Below, piece after piece: positions 28,707-35,975 of a stretch of 35,975 nt of DNA. How positions within the stretch are numbered: the first letter of the stretch is position 1; every line of letters starts with the position of its first letter. A program made the translations under genes and the position numbers. The DNA comes from Euryarchaeota archaeon Ods02 (GTDB lineage Archaea; Halobacteriota; Halobacteria; Halobacteriales; Halorutilaceae). Under the pieces are notes generated by a model, which was given only the letters and a program-made list of their open reading frames with translations, was not told the origin of the DNA and ran no database searches. Location: positions 1 to 35,975 of the forward strand of contig JAQZDA010000020.1 in NCBI GenBank assembly GCA_028751075.1, read 5' to 3'.

Positions 28707-30977
28707 TCAGACGTCGTCCCGCGAACGCCGTGCCTCTTCCAGCAACATCCTCTTCTCCTCACGCGCAACCCGCCGGCGGACGTCATCGACGGCGTCGATG
28801 TTCGCGGAGACGGAGCTGATGCCTCTGTCGACGAGGAACTCCACCATCTCCGGCTTGCTCCCCGCCTGACCACAGATAGACGACCGGACGCCGCGGTCGT
28901 TCGCCCGTTCGATGACGTCACCTATCAACCGCAGCACCGCGGGATGGAGCTCGTCGTATATCTCCGCGACCTGCTCGTTGTTCCTGTCCGCCGCCAGAGT
29001 GTACTGCGTGAGGTCGTTGGTTCCGAACGACACGAAGTCCACGCCCGCGTCGATGATGTCGTCGACGACGAGCGCGCTCGCCGGCGTCTCGATCATCACA
29101 CCCCAGTCGACGTCGTCGCCGACGCCGACCCGGTCCATATGCCGGCGCGCCCGACGGGCGTCGTCGCCGTCGTTCACCAGCGGCAGCATAATCTCGACGT
29201 TGTCGTACCCGAGGTCGCCGAGCTTCCGGAACGCACGAAGCTCCAGCTCGAACAGGTCCGGCTCCTCCAGCGACCGCCTGATCCCGCGGAAACCCATCAT
29301 CGGGTTGTGCTCCACGGGTTCGTCGTCACCGCCCTCGAGGTTCCGGAACTCGTCCGTCGGCGCATCCAGCGTGCGGACTCGGACGGGACGTGGGTAGAAC
29401 GCCTCCGCCACCTCCTGCACACCCTCGACGATGCGGTCGATGTACGCACGTTCACCGATGTCGCCGACGTACTTCGCCGGCGTCTTACCCAGGCTGGTTA
29501 TCATGTGCTCCATCCGCAGCAATCCGACGCCGTCCGCACCCGTCGCCGCCGCCCGCTCAGCCGCGTCGGGTATGGAGACGTTGACCTTGACGTCCGTCGC
29601 CGTGACCTCCGGCGCAGACGCCGACACCGACGGAGTCGAGGGCTCTGGCTCCTGCTTCTCGGCTTCGACGCCGTCGCCCTCGTAGACCTTGCCCTTGTCG
29701 CCGTCGACGGTGACGACGTCGCCGTCCTCCAGCACCTCTGTGGCGTCACCTGTGCCGACGACGGCGACCTTCCCGAGTTCGCGGGAGACGATGGCGGCGT
29801 GGCTCGTCAACCCGCCTTCGTCGGTGACGATAGCTGCCGAACGCTTCATAGCCGGCACCATGTCCGGCATCGTCTTCTCCGTCACCATGACGTCTCCTTC
29901 CTCGATACGGTCTATCTCGTCGAGCCTCTCCACTATCCTGACCTTGCCGCTCGAGACACCAGGCGACGCGCCGATACCCTCCACGAGCACGTCACCACGT
30001 TCTCCGGAGTCCGCGGTCCCTTCACCGCCTTCCGTGATGGTCGTGACCGGACGGGACTGGAGGACGAACAGTTCACCGTCCCTGATACCCCATTCGACGT
30101 CCTGTGGTTCGCCGTAGTGCTCCTCCAGACGTTCACCGACGGCCGCGAGCTCCCGTATCTCGTCCTCCAACAGAACGCGCTCCTCGACACGGTCCTCCGG
30201 CACCTCCTCCTCGACCGTCTCCCCCGTGGATGCGTCCTTGACGTGCATGATCTTCTTCCGCGACACAGTCGCCTCCACTATCTCCTGACTCGTCCTGTCG
30301 AATACGTAGTTGTCGGGGGTGACGCCGCCGCTGACGACGCTTTCACCGAGACCCCAGGCGGCTTCGATGACGACCTCGGGTTCACCGGTGGAGGGATGCG
30401 AGGTGAACATCACGCCTGACTTGTCGGCGTCGACCATCGCCTGGACGACGACGGCTATCTCGACTTCCTCGTGGGGGAACCCTTTCTCGTTCCGGTAGTA
30501 GATGGCGCGTTCGGTGAACAGGGAAGCCAGGCATTCCTTTATCTTCTCGACGACCTCGTTCTCACCCTTCACGTTGAGGTAGGTCTCCTGCTGTCCGGCG
30601 AACGAAGCGTCCGGTAAGTCCTCCGCGGTCGCGCTGGAGCGGACGGCGACGAACTCCTCGTCGAGCTTGCTGTAGCTCTCTACTGCTGCGAGCCGGAGGT
30701 CCTCCGGCATGTCCGCGCCGAGTATGAGCTCCTTGGCGCGTTCGTGCGCGTGCTTCAGGGCTTCGGAGTCCTCGGGGTCGATGTCCACGGCGTCGAACAG
30801 CTCGTCGCGTATACCGGCTTCGTCGAGGAACCGGCGGTAGGCGGCGGTGGTGAAGACGAACCCCGGGGGTACGGGGAAGTCGTTCCGGGTCATCTCCCCG
30901 AGGGACGCGCCTTTCCCGCCTACGCGGTCGATGTCGTCGTTGTCGACGTCTTCGAACCACAGCACGGATTCAGTCAT
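28707..30977 (-). CDS. ppsA: phosphoenolpyruvate synthase
   Basis: A 756-residue pyruvate, water dikinase converting pyruvate and ATP to PEP, AMP and phosphate for gluconeogenesis. The N-terminal ATP-grasp domain includes VGGKGASLGEM and VRSSATAEDLPDASFAGQQE. The swivelling phosphohistidine domain has GGLTSHAAIVSRELG with the catalytic His. The C-terminal PEP/pyruvate barrel contains EHMI, GFRGIRRSL, SFGTNDLTQYTLAADRN and SSICGQAGS with the catalytic Cys. Between the phosphohistidine and barrel domains is a short Pro/Ser-rich linker. Full length, single gene, with CGTTTAACG as the likely promoter element. Confidence 0.96.
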   Translation of the reverse strand: MTESVLWFEDVDNDDIDRVGGKGASLGEMTRNDFPVPPGFVFTTAAYRRFLDEAGIRDELFDAVDIDPEDSEALKHAHERAKELILGADMPEDLRLAAVESYSKLDEEFVAVRSSATAEDLPDASFAGQQETYLNVKGENEVVEKIKECLASLFTERAIYYRNEKGFPHEEVEIAVVVQAMVDADKSGVMFTSHPSTGEPEVVIEAAWGLGESVVSGGVTPDNYVFDRTSQEIVEATVSRKKIMHVKDASTGETVEEEVPEDRVEERVLLEDEIRELAAVGERLEEHYGEPQDVEWGIRDGELFVLQSRPVTTITEGGEGTADSGERGDVLVEGIGASPGVSSGKVRIVERLDEIDRIEEGDVMVTEKTMPDMVPAMKRSAAIVTDEGGLTSHAAIVSRELGKVAVVGTGDATEVLEDGDVVTVDGDKGKVYEGDGVEAEKQEPEPSTPSVSASAPEVTATDVKVNVSIPDAAERAAATGADGVGLLRMEHMITSLGKTPAKYVGDIGERAYIDRIVEGVQEVAEAFYPRPVRVRTLDAPTDEFRNLEGGDDEPVEHNPMMGFRGIRRSLEEPDLFELELRAFRKLGDLGYDNVEIMLPLVNDGDDARRARRHMDRVGVGDDVDWGVMIETPASALVVDDIIDAGVDFVSFGTNDLTQYTLAADRNNEQVAEIYDELHPAVLRLIGDVIERANDRGVRSSICGQAGSKPEMVEFLVDRGISSVSANIDAVDDVRRRVAREEKRMLLEEARRSRDDV

Positions 30978-31002
30978 CTCGGTTGTACGTTCCCCGAGGA
31001 TT

Positions 31003-31011
31003 CGTTTAACG
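31003..31011 (-). promoter_or_regulatory. TATA-like box for ppsA
   Basis: CGTTTAACG, with complementary arms CGTT/AACG, lies 26-34 nt upstream of the ATG at 30977. Confidence 0.5.
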
Positions 31012-31051
31012 GTTTCGGGAACCCCGGACGACGGCTGAAGACGGATGGTCC

Positions 31052-31804
31052 TCAGACGTCGAGGAGGTCGACGGCGTCCGCCGCGGAGTCCAGGACGTAG
31101 TTGGGCTCCAGGTCGGCGTCCGCCGCTTCCGAGCCACCGTCGACACCCGTCGCGACGAGCGCGGCGTCGGCGTCCATCCTCTCAGCTAGAGCGACATCGG
31201 TGGTGAGGCGGTCACCCACCACCAGCACCTCCTCCGCCGCTGCCTCCACAGACTCCAACGCCGCCTCCGCCGCCGCCTCCGACGGCTTCCCCAGATACGT
31301 CGGCGACCAGCCGCCCACGGCTTCCAACGACGCCACGACGGCGCCTGTTCCAGGTACGAGACCTTCTTCCGCGGGGATGACGGGGTCGGGGTCGGTGGCG
31401 TAGAAGCAGTCGGCGCTGTCGAGCGCCGTCATCGCATCCCGGATGTCGCTGTAGCTGAAGCCCCGGTCAATCGACGCCAGAACTACGGCCGCCGAACCTG
31501 GATCGTCGACGAGCTCTACACCGCGTCGACGTAGCTCCTCTACGAGAGCGTCCTCGCCGACGACGTACACCCTATCACCCGGGTGTTCGCGAGCGACGTA
31601 GTCCGCAGCCACCACCGCCGACGTAACCACCCTTCCAGGCAGCCGGTCGGGGTAGTCGTCGATGGCCTTCGTCGGGTTGTTCGAGAAGAACACCGCGTCG
31701 AAGCCGTCTTCGTCCAGCGCCTCCAGCAAGCGGTCGGCGCCGTCGAGCAAGCGGCTGCCGCGGTACAGCGTGCCGTCGAAGTCCACCACCGCTGCCGAGT
31801 ACAC
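31052..31804 (-). CDS. HAD-IIA (NagD/p-nitrophenylphosphatase-like) phosphatase
   Basis: A 250-residue haloacid dehalogenase-superfamily hydrolase. Motif I is VVDFDGTLYRG with the nucleophile Asp and the acid Asp; motif II is FFSNNPTKAIDDY; the type IIA cap follows; LGKPSEAAAEAALE carries the motif III Lys; and VVGDRLTTDVALAERMDA is motif IV. Substrate in this group ranges over sugar, glycerol and nucleotide phosphates. There is no ATG; the GTG at 31804 begins directly at the motif I strand. It is divergent from the RHH gene across a region with two dyads. Confidence 0.88.
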   Translation of the reverse strand: MYSAAVVDFDGTLYRGSRLLDGADRLLEALDEDGFDAVFFSNNPTKAIDDYPDRLPGRVVTSAVVAADYVAREHPGDRVYVVGEDALVEELRRRGVELVDDPGSAAVVLASIDRGFSYSDIRDAMTALDSADCFYATDPDPVIPAEEGLVPGTGAVVASLEAVGGWSPTYLGKPSEAAAEAALESVEAAAEEVLVVGDRLTTDVALAERMDADAALVATGVDGGSEAADADLEPNYVLDSAADAVDLLDV

Positions 31805-31824
31805 GGGTGAATCATGGATGTCGG

Positions 31825-31849
31825 CGTTGAAGCCTCTGTCTATTCAACG
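31825..31849. promoter_or_regulatory. inverted repeat before the HAD gene
   Basis: CGTTGAA (31825-31831) and TTCAACG (31843-31849) are perfect complements with an 11-nt spacer. The dyad lies 21-45 nt upstream of the GTG start, overlapping the expected promoter, and uses the same TTCAA core as the array at 2297-2409. Confidence 0.45.
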
Positions 31850-31883
31850 TACCCTCACCGACCGAACGAGGAGGGTTCTGCGT

Positions 31884-31904
31884 TCCGTCGTCCCCACCGA
31901 CGGA
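31884..31904. promoter_or_regulatory. inverted repeat before the RHH-PIN pair
   Basis: TCCGTCG (31884-31890) and CGACGGA (31898-31904) are perfect complements with a 7-nt spacer, 31-51 nt upstream of the RHH ATG. This is a good candidate for an autoregulatory operator of the RHH protein. Confidence 0.5.
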
Positions 31905-31934
31905 TACTTGTTTCTGTAACACATACGAGTACAC

Positions 31935-32165
31935 ATGACCGAGGAGCTGAAGCCCGTGCAGGCGAGGATACCCGAGAGCGTCGAGAGCGAGCTCGACGAG
32001 CTCGTGGACTCCGGTTTGTACGCCAGCAAGAGCGAGGTCATACGAGAGGCCCTGAGGGGGTTGCTCGCCGAGAACCGGCGGGAGTCCCTGCGAGAGCTCG
32101 CCGAACGCGCGGGAGTAGATGAAGACGAGATGCTCGACGAACTCGACGACGTCAGACACGGATGA
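31935..32165 (+). CDS. ribbon-helix-helix antitoxin-like regulator
   Basis: A 76-residue protein. The N-terminal KPVQARIPESVESELDELVD and GLYASKSEVIREALRGLLAE form the classic RHH strand and two helices. The rest (ESLRELAERAGVDEDEMLDE) is helical and could wrap the toxin. It is followed by a PIN-domain gene, so a VapB-like antitoxin role is likely. It ends CAC GGA TGA, where the stop overlaps an ATG (ATGA) that opens a chain of micro-ORFs. The dyad at 31884-31904 is its likely operator. Confidence 0.85.
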   Translation: MTEELKPVQARIPESVESELDELVDSGLYASKSEVIREALRGLLAENRRESLRELAERAGVDEDEMLDELDDVRHG

Positions 32166-32218
32166 AGGTCGCGTACGACGTCAGCACAAGGATGAGTACG
32201 ACGTCAGGAGAAGGATGA
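32145..32218 (+). repeat. tandem copies of the RHH gene 3' end
   Basis: The sequence ACGACGTCAG followed by GGATGA occurs three times, with anchors at 32146 (inside the RHH gene end), 32175 and 32198. Copies two and three are 23 bp apart and differ at only two of 23 positions. Each copy ends in GGATGA, so each carries an ATGA junction. Confidence 0.7.
32162..32218 (+). CDS. candidate 18-codon micro-ORF after the RHH gene
   Basis: Its ATG overlaps the RHH stop (ATGA, 32162-32165). It encodes MKVAYDVSTRMSTTSGEG and stops at TGA 32216-32218, which overlaps the ATG of a second micro-ORF. AGGAG lies before that next ATG. The peptide is probably without own function; the arrangement fits relayed translation towards the PIN gene. 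Confidence 0.5.
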   Translation: MKVAYDVSTRMSTTSGEG

Positions 32219-32247
32219 CCTTCAGATACGAGGCCATAGGTAGATGA
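32215..32247 (+). CDS. candidate 10-codon micro-ORF before the PIN gene
   Basis: It encodes MTFRYEAIGR. Its ATG overlaps the stop of the previous micro-ORF (ATGA, 32215-32218) and its TGA overlaps the PIN gene ATG (ATGA, 32244-32247). With the preceding micro-ORF it fills the 78-bp RHH-PIN gap without a break. Confidence 0.5.
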   Translation: MTFRYEAIGR

Positions 32248-32660
32248 ACAGGGTCTTCGTCGACACCAACATCCTCATCTCCGGAGTCTTCTTCGACGGA
32301 CCGGAGGCCACCCTGCTCGACAGCCGCCGCCTGCGTCTCGTCACCGCGGAGGTATGCAGACGCGAGCTCGAGGAGGTGGCGGCGCGGAAGGCAGATGCTT
32401 TCGGAGTATCCGGAGACGCCGCCCGTGAGATGGTGGAGGGCGCGCTCGTCGACGTCGAGACAGTGGCGGAAGAAGAGTACATAGACCGGTACGAAGAAGC
32501 CGCCGAGGTCGTCGGCGAGGGGAACGACGCCGAGGTGCTCGCCGCCGTCCTCGCCGTCGACCCCGACCACTTCGTGACGGGGGACATGGACTTCCACACC
32601 AGAGATGTAGAGAAGAAGGTGGACGTCGTCGGGACGACGGAGCTGCTGGAGGAGCTGTGA
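32244..32660 (+). CDS. PIN-domain ribonuclease (VapC-like toxin)
   Basis: A 138-residue PIN-domain protein, probably a Mg-dependent RNase acting as the toxin of the RHH-PIN pair. Asp7 in VFVDTNILIS is the first acidic ligand; LVTAEVCRRELEEVA supplies the conserved Glu; EGNDAEVLAAVLAVDPDHFVTGDMDFHT supplies the later Asp residues. Length and order agree with the family. Translation probably depends on ribosomes arriving through two upstream micro-ORFs, which would keep toxin output tied to antitoxin synthesis. Confidence 0.85.
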   Translation: MNRVFVDTNILISGVFFDGPEATLLDSRRLRLVTAEVCRRELEEVAARKADAFGVSGDAAREMVEGALVDVETVAEEEYIDRYEEAAEVVGEGNDAEVLAAVLAVDPDHFVTGDMDFHTRDVEKKVDVVGTTELLEEL

Positions 32661-32690
32661 CGCTTGCGACTCTGCTGAGCCTTCGGCGGC

Positions 32691-32697
32691 TTTTTAT
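32691..32697 (+). promoter_or_regulatory. TATA box for metG
   Basis: TTTTTAT lies 25-31 nt upstream of the ATG at 32722 but only 4-10 nt before an in-frame ATG at 32701. This supports the later start. Confidence 0.6.
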
Positions 32698-32721
32698 CTG
32701 ATGCAGCCTAACCCGACACCG

Positions 32722-34776
32722 ATGAACTACCCCAAAGACGACCCCACCCTCGTCACCTGCGCGCTCCCGTACGCCAACGGGAAAGCGCACCTCGGCCACC
32801 TCCGGACCTACATCCCCGGCGACGTCCTCGCGCGATCGCTGCGGAAGCTCGGTCAGGAGACGACGTTCGTCTGCGGCAGCGACATGCACGGCACCCCCAT
32901 CGTCGTCAACGCCGAGGAACAGGGCCGTGAACCCGAGGACCTCGCGTTGGAGTACCACGAGTACTTCGAGGAGACGTTCCCCCGCATCGACGTCGAGTTC
33001 GACAGCTACGGACACACCGACCAGCCCTCCAACATCAACCGGACGCAGGAGATAGTCCGCGCTCTCGAGGACAACGGCCACATCTACGAGGACACGATGA
33101 AGGTGGCGTACGACCCCGAAAGCGGCCGCACCCTCCCCGACAGATACGTCGAAGGAACCTGCCCCTACTGCGGTAACGAGGAGGCCCGTGGCGACGAGTG
33201 CGATGAATGCGGCCGCCACCTCGAACCCGGCGAGATAGAGGACCCCGTGTCGAAGGTGTCGGGCGCGCCGGCGGAGTACCGCGAGCAGAGACACAGGTTC
33301 TTCGCGCTGTCGGAGTTCGAGGACTACCTCCGCGACTTCGTCGACGACCTCGAAGGCACCTCTAACGCCCGCAACCAGCCGAAACAGTGGATAGAGGAAG
33401 GACTGCAGGACTGGTGCATCACCCGCGACCTCGACTGGGGCGTCCCCTACCCCGACGACGAGGACCTCGTGCTGTACGTCTGGGTCGACGCACCCATCGA
33501 GTACATCGCGTCGACGGAGGAGTGGGCCGCCGACTCCGGTGAACCCGACGCATGGGAGCGGTACTGGCGCGACGACAGCAGCGACATCGTGCACGTCATA
33601 GGCGGAGATATCATCCAGCACCACACGGTGTTCTGGCCCGCCCTCCTCCACGGCGCCGGCTACAGCGCTCCCGACGCGGTGCTCGCGTCGGGGCTCGTGA
33701 AGGTCAACGATCGCGCGTTCTCGACGTCGAAGGGCCGCGCCGTCTGGCTCGACGACGACTACCTCGACGAAGGCCTCGACACCGACTTCATCCGGTACTA
33801 CATCGTCTCCTACACGGGTTTCGAGAACGACCTCAACTTCTCGTGGTCGCTGTTCCAGGAGCGCGTCAACAACGAGCTCGTCGACATATACGGGAACTTC
33901 GTCTACCGCAGCCTCCTCCTCAGCCACGACAACTACGACGGCCTACCCGACGGCTCGCTGTCGCCGGAGGTGGAGAGCGAGATAGAGAGCGCTGTCGAGA
34001 GGTTCCGCGACGCCGTCGACGACCTCGAGGTCAAGGAGGTGGCGGAAGCCGGCATGGCGCTCGCCGGCTACGGCAACGAGTACATCCAGCAGCGGGAGCC
34101 CTGGCGGCTCGTCGACAGCGACCCCGGGGAGGCCGCGGAGGTGCTTTACGACTGCCTGCAGATAGCGAAGGCCACTGCGCTGCTGCTCGAACCCGTGATG
34201 CCTTCTTCGGCGGAACGCGTCTGGAGGCAGCTCGGGGAAGGCGACGTACACGAAGCCGACGTCGAAGACGCCACCCAGCCGCTGTCCGGTGAACCCCGGG
34301 AGCCCGAGCACCTGTTCAGGCAGGTGGAGGACAGCGAGATAGAGAGGCTGGAGAGCCGGCTGCAGGAACGCGTTGGAGAGGGCGACGCAGCTGACGAATC
34401 AGAAGGCGAAACCGAAGATGACGAGACCGGGGAAGACGAAGCCGAATTCATGTCCGGAGAGACCATCTCTTTCGACGAGTTCCAGGAGCTAGACATCCGC
34501 GTCGCCGAGATACTGGAGGCCGAGGAGATAGAGGGCGCCGACGACCTCCTCAAGCTCGAGGTCGACGTCGGCGACGAAGAACGGCAGGTCGTCGCCGGAG
34601 TCAAGCAGTTCTACAGCACCGACGACCTCGTCGGCCGACGCGTCGTCGTGCTCGCGAACATGAAGCCCTCGGAGATATTCGGCGTCGAGAGCCAGGCGAT
34701 GCTGCTGGCGGCCGGAGACGAAGCCGACCTCCTTACGACCGTCGGCGACAGCGAACCCGGCACACGGATCAGGTGA
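32722..34776 (+). CDS. metG: methionyl-tRNA synthetase
   Basis: A 684-residue class I synthetase that charges tRNA-Met. TCALPYANGKAHLGHL includes the HIGH motif (H23-L-G-H26). The zinc-binding insert has CPYCGNEEARGDECDECG. The KMSKS loop is AFSTSKGRAVW. VSYTGFENDLNFSW leads into the anticodon-binding domain. An acidic linker (EGETEDDETGEDEAE) precedes the C-terminal EMAPII-like tRNA-binding domain (SFDEFQELDIRVAEILEAEE, LLKLEVDVGDEERQVVAGVK). The start at 32722 is favoured over 32701 by the position of the TATA box. Confidence 0.96.
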   Translation: MNYPKDDPTLVTCALPYANGKAHLGHLRTYIPGDVLARSLRKLGQETTFVCGSDMHGTPIVVNAEEQGREPEDLALEYHEYFEETFPRIDVEFDSYGHTDQPSNINRTQEIVRALEDNGHIYEDTMKVAYDPESGRTLPDRYVEGTCPYCGNEEARGDECDECGRHLEPGEIEDPVSKVSGAPAEYREQRHRFFALSEFEDYLRDFVDDLEGTSNARNQPKQWIEEGLQDWCITRDLDWGVPYPDDEDLVLYVWVDAPIEYIASTEEWAADSGEPDAWERYWRDDSSDIVHVIGGDIIQHHTVFWPALLHGAGYSAPDAVLASGLVKVNDRAFSTSKGRAVWLDDDYLDEGLDTDFIRYYIVSYTGFENDLNFSWSLFQERVNNELVDIYGNFVYRSLLLSHDNYDGLPDGSLSPEVESEIESAVERFRDAVDDLEVKEVAEAGMALAGYGNEYIQQREPWRLVDSDPGEAAEVLYDCLQIAKATALLLEPVMPSSAERVWRQLGEGDVHEADVEDATQPLSGEPREPEHLFRQVEDSEIERLESRLQERVGEGDAADESEGETEDDETGEDEAEFMSGETISFDEFQELDIRVAEILEAEEIEGADDLLKLEVDVGDEERQVVAGVKQFYSTDDLVGRRVVVLANMKPSEIFGVESQAMLLAAGDEADLLTTVGDSEPGTRIR

Positions 34777-34810
34777 AGAGCGCAGCGGAGAGACAGGAAC
34801 CGTCGTCTGG

Positions 34811-34816
34811 TTTTAT
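34811..34816 (+). promoter_or_regulatory. TATA box for the FMN oxidase gene
   Basis: TTTTAT lies 26-31 nt upstream of the ATG at 34842, in the 65-bp gap after metG. Confidence 0.6.
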
Positions 34817-34841
34817 CGGCTCCGAAGCTGTAGACCTATCC

Positions 34842-35975
34842 ATGACCGATTACGCTCGCGACCGCATGCGCGAGATATTCGTAAGCGGAGCCAGCGACCA
34901 CGACTACGAGCCCTTCCCCGTGAGCTACGAGGACCTCCGGACGGCGGCGATGGAGACGATGTCGGAGGAAGCGTACGGCTACGTCGAAGGAGGCGCCGGC
35001 AGCGAGGACACCGTACGGGAGAACGACGCAGCCTTCGACCGGCTGCGGCTGCAGCCCGACGTCCTCAGGGACGTCAGCGAACGCGACCTCACGGTCGAGG
35101 TGTTCGGCCGCGAGTACAATGCACCCGTCGGCCTCGCCCCCGTCGGCGTCCAGAGCATCGTCCACCCCGACGGCGAGGCCGCGTCGGCGTCCGCCGCTGC
35201 CTCCCTGGAGCTGCCGTTCACAGCGTCGACGGCGTCTTCGACGCCGCTGGAGGACACGGCGGCGGAGTACCAGGGCGCCTGGTATCAGCTCTATCCCAGC
35301 AGCGACCACGAGCTCACCCGCAGCCTCCTCACCCGGGCGGAGGAAGCAGGCTACGGCGCCGTCGTCGTCACCGTCGACACCCCCTTGCTCGGCTGGCGGC
35401 CCCGTGACCTCCGGAACAGCTACCTCCCGTTCCTCGATAGCGAAGGCATCGCGAACTACACCAGCGACCCCGTGTTCCGCAGCCGCCTGAACAAGCCGCC
35501 GGAGGACGACAGCTTCGCAGCCATACAGGAGTTCATCGAGGTCTTCAGCGACCCCTCGCTCGAATGGAGCAAGGTGGAGTACATCGTCGAACACACCAGC
35601 CTCCCCGTCGTCGTTAAGGGAGTGCTCGGCCGCGACGACGCCGGCCGCGCCGTCGACGCTGGCTTCGACGGCGTCTGGGTGTCCAACCACGGCGGCCGAC
35701 AGATAGACGGCGAGGTCGCCGCAGTCGACGTCCTCCCGGAGGTCGCCAGCGAGGTTCCCGACGACGTCCCCGTGTTCTACGACGGCGGCGTCCGCGGCGG
35801 CAGCGAGGTCGTGAAGGCGACGGCGCTGGGAGCCGACCTGGTGTTCCTCGGCCGACCGTACGTCTACGCGTTAGCCGTCGACGGCGAAGCAGGCGTACGC
35901 AGCTACCTCCGCAACCTCCTCGCCGAAGTCGACGCCACCCTCGGACTGCTCGGAAGGACGGGGTTCGAAGACGTC
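34842..35975 (+). CDS. FMN-dependent alpha-hydroxy acid oxidase, lactate 2-monooxygenase-like, 3' end missing
   Basis: A frame of 378 codons runs off the right edge. It belongs to the glycolate oxidase/lactate dehydrogenase/lactate 2-monooxygenase family of FMN barrels. Visible blocks are EAYGYVEGGAGSEDTVREN (FMN region), PVGLAPVGVQSIVHPDGE, QGAWYQLYPSSD, VVVTVDTPLLGWRPRDLRN, LPVVVKGVLGRDDA with the FMN Lys, and WVSNHGGRQIDGE with the catalytic His and substrate-binding Arg. VFYDGGVRGGSEVVKA and VFLGRPYVYAL complete the phosphate site. The long loop between PRDLRN and the Lys strand favours lactate 2-monooxygenase. Only the last few residues should be missing. Confidence 0.9.
   Translation, partial: MTDYARDRMREIFVSGASDHDYEPFPVSYEDLRTAAMETMSEEAYGYVEGGAGSEDTVRENDAAFDRLRLQPDVLRDVSERDLTVEVFGREYNAPVGLAPVGVQSIVHPDGEAASASAAASLELPFTASTASSTPLEDTAAEYQGAWYQLYPSSDHELTRSLLTRAEEAGYGAVVVTVDTPLLGWRPRDLRNSYLPFLDSEGIANYTSDPVFRSRLNKPPEDDSFAAIQEFIEVFSDPSLEWSKVEYIVEHTSLPVVVKGVLGRDDAGRAVDAGFDGVWVSNHGGRQIDGEVAAVDVLPEVASEVPDDVPVFYDGGVRGGSEVVKATALGADLVFLGRPYVYALAVDGEAGVRSYLRNLLAEVDATLGLLGRTGFEDV

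Noticed and set aside
28944..30419. A 491-codon open frame antisense to ppsA
   Set aside because: It is the mirror of a well-supported PEP synthase gene with all catalytic motifs; the antisense product has no family features.
32341..33927. A 528-codon open frame antisense to the PIN gene and metG
   Set aside because: It arises from the third-position GC bias of the strong coding frames opposite; it shows no recognisable domain.
1..35975. CRISPR arrays, insertion sequences and prophage genes
   Set aside because: I saw no regularly spaced repeats of 24-37 bp with unique spacers, no transposase or integrase motifs and no structural phage genes.

Overview
The window is about 36 kb of archaeal chromosome from a halophilic euryarchaeon (Halobacteria or a close relative). 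The signs are strongly acidic predicted proteins, an archaeosortase A gene, archaeal 7S (SRP) RNA, Nop5 and fibrillarin, a digeranylgeranylglyceryl phosphate synthase, archaemetzincin, an ATP-dependent DNA ligase, several archaea-only UPF families, and TATA-like boxes about 25-32 nt before many start codons. AUA and AGG codons are common for such a GC-rich genome, so I do not assign a genus. I see no insertion sequence, prophage or CRISPR array. Most genes are housekeeping.

Layout. 1-3.6 kb: end of tRNase Z, a zinc acylase-like hydrolase, a small winged-helix protein behind a helically phased repeat array, a RimK-like ATP-grasp ligase and a ribbon-helix-helix protein. 3.6-5.9 kb: a reverse-strand operon of two DUF2178-like membrane proteins, an XRE regulator and an HD phosphohydrolase, with twin palindromes at its head. 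6-8.6 kb: a futalosine-menaquinone operon (mqnC, mqnA and an MqnE-like protein lacking the radical-SAM core). 8.7-9 kb: SRP RNA. 9-13.6 kb: SAM hydrolase, PRPP synthetase, CYTH protein, archaetidylserine decarboxylase-like protein, archaeosortase A and a metallophosphoesterase. 13.7-17.6 kb: grpE-dnaK-dnaJ. 17.7-19.5 kb: divergent ubiA-type prenyltransferase and ilvE. 19.6-22.7 kb: reverse operon of phosphohexomutase, nop5, flpA and a small acidic protein. Then tRNA-Lys, lemA, ligase-UPF0201-Nudix, UPF0146 divergent from archaemetzincin-rimI, UPF0058, bacterial-type panD, PEP synthase, a HAD phosphatase, an RHH-PIN toxin-antitoxin-like pair, MetRS and a truncated FMN hydroxy-acid oxidase.

The most unusual signal is in the gaps inside operons. 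Three same-strand gene pairs separated by 52-78 bp (nop5-flpA, lig-UPF0201, RHH-PIN) are bridged by tiny ORFs of 10-23 codons. Each starts in an ATGA overlap with the upstream stop and ends in an ATGA overlap with the downstream start. In two of them the gap sequence is a tandem duplication (period about 23 bp) of the upstream gene's 3' end. This looks like a relay of termination-reinitiation junctions. Other points worth checking are the 10-bp-phased GTTCAA array, the MqnE relative without cysteines, a Ser-Ser in place of Gly-Ser at the likely self-cleavage site of the decarboxylase, and several palindromic promoters.
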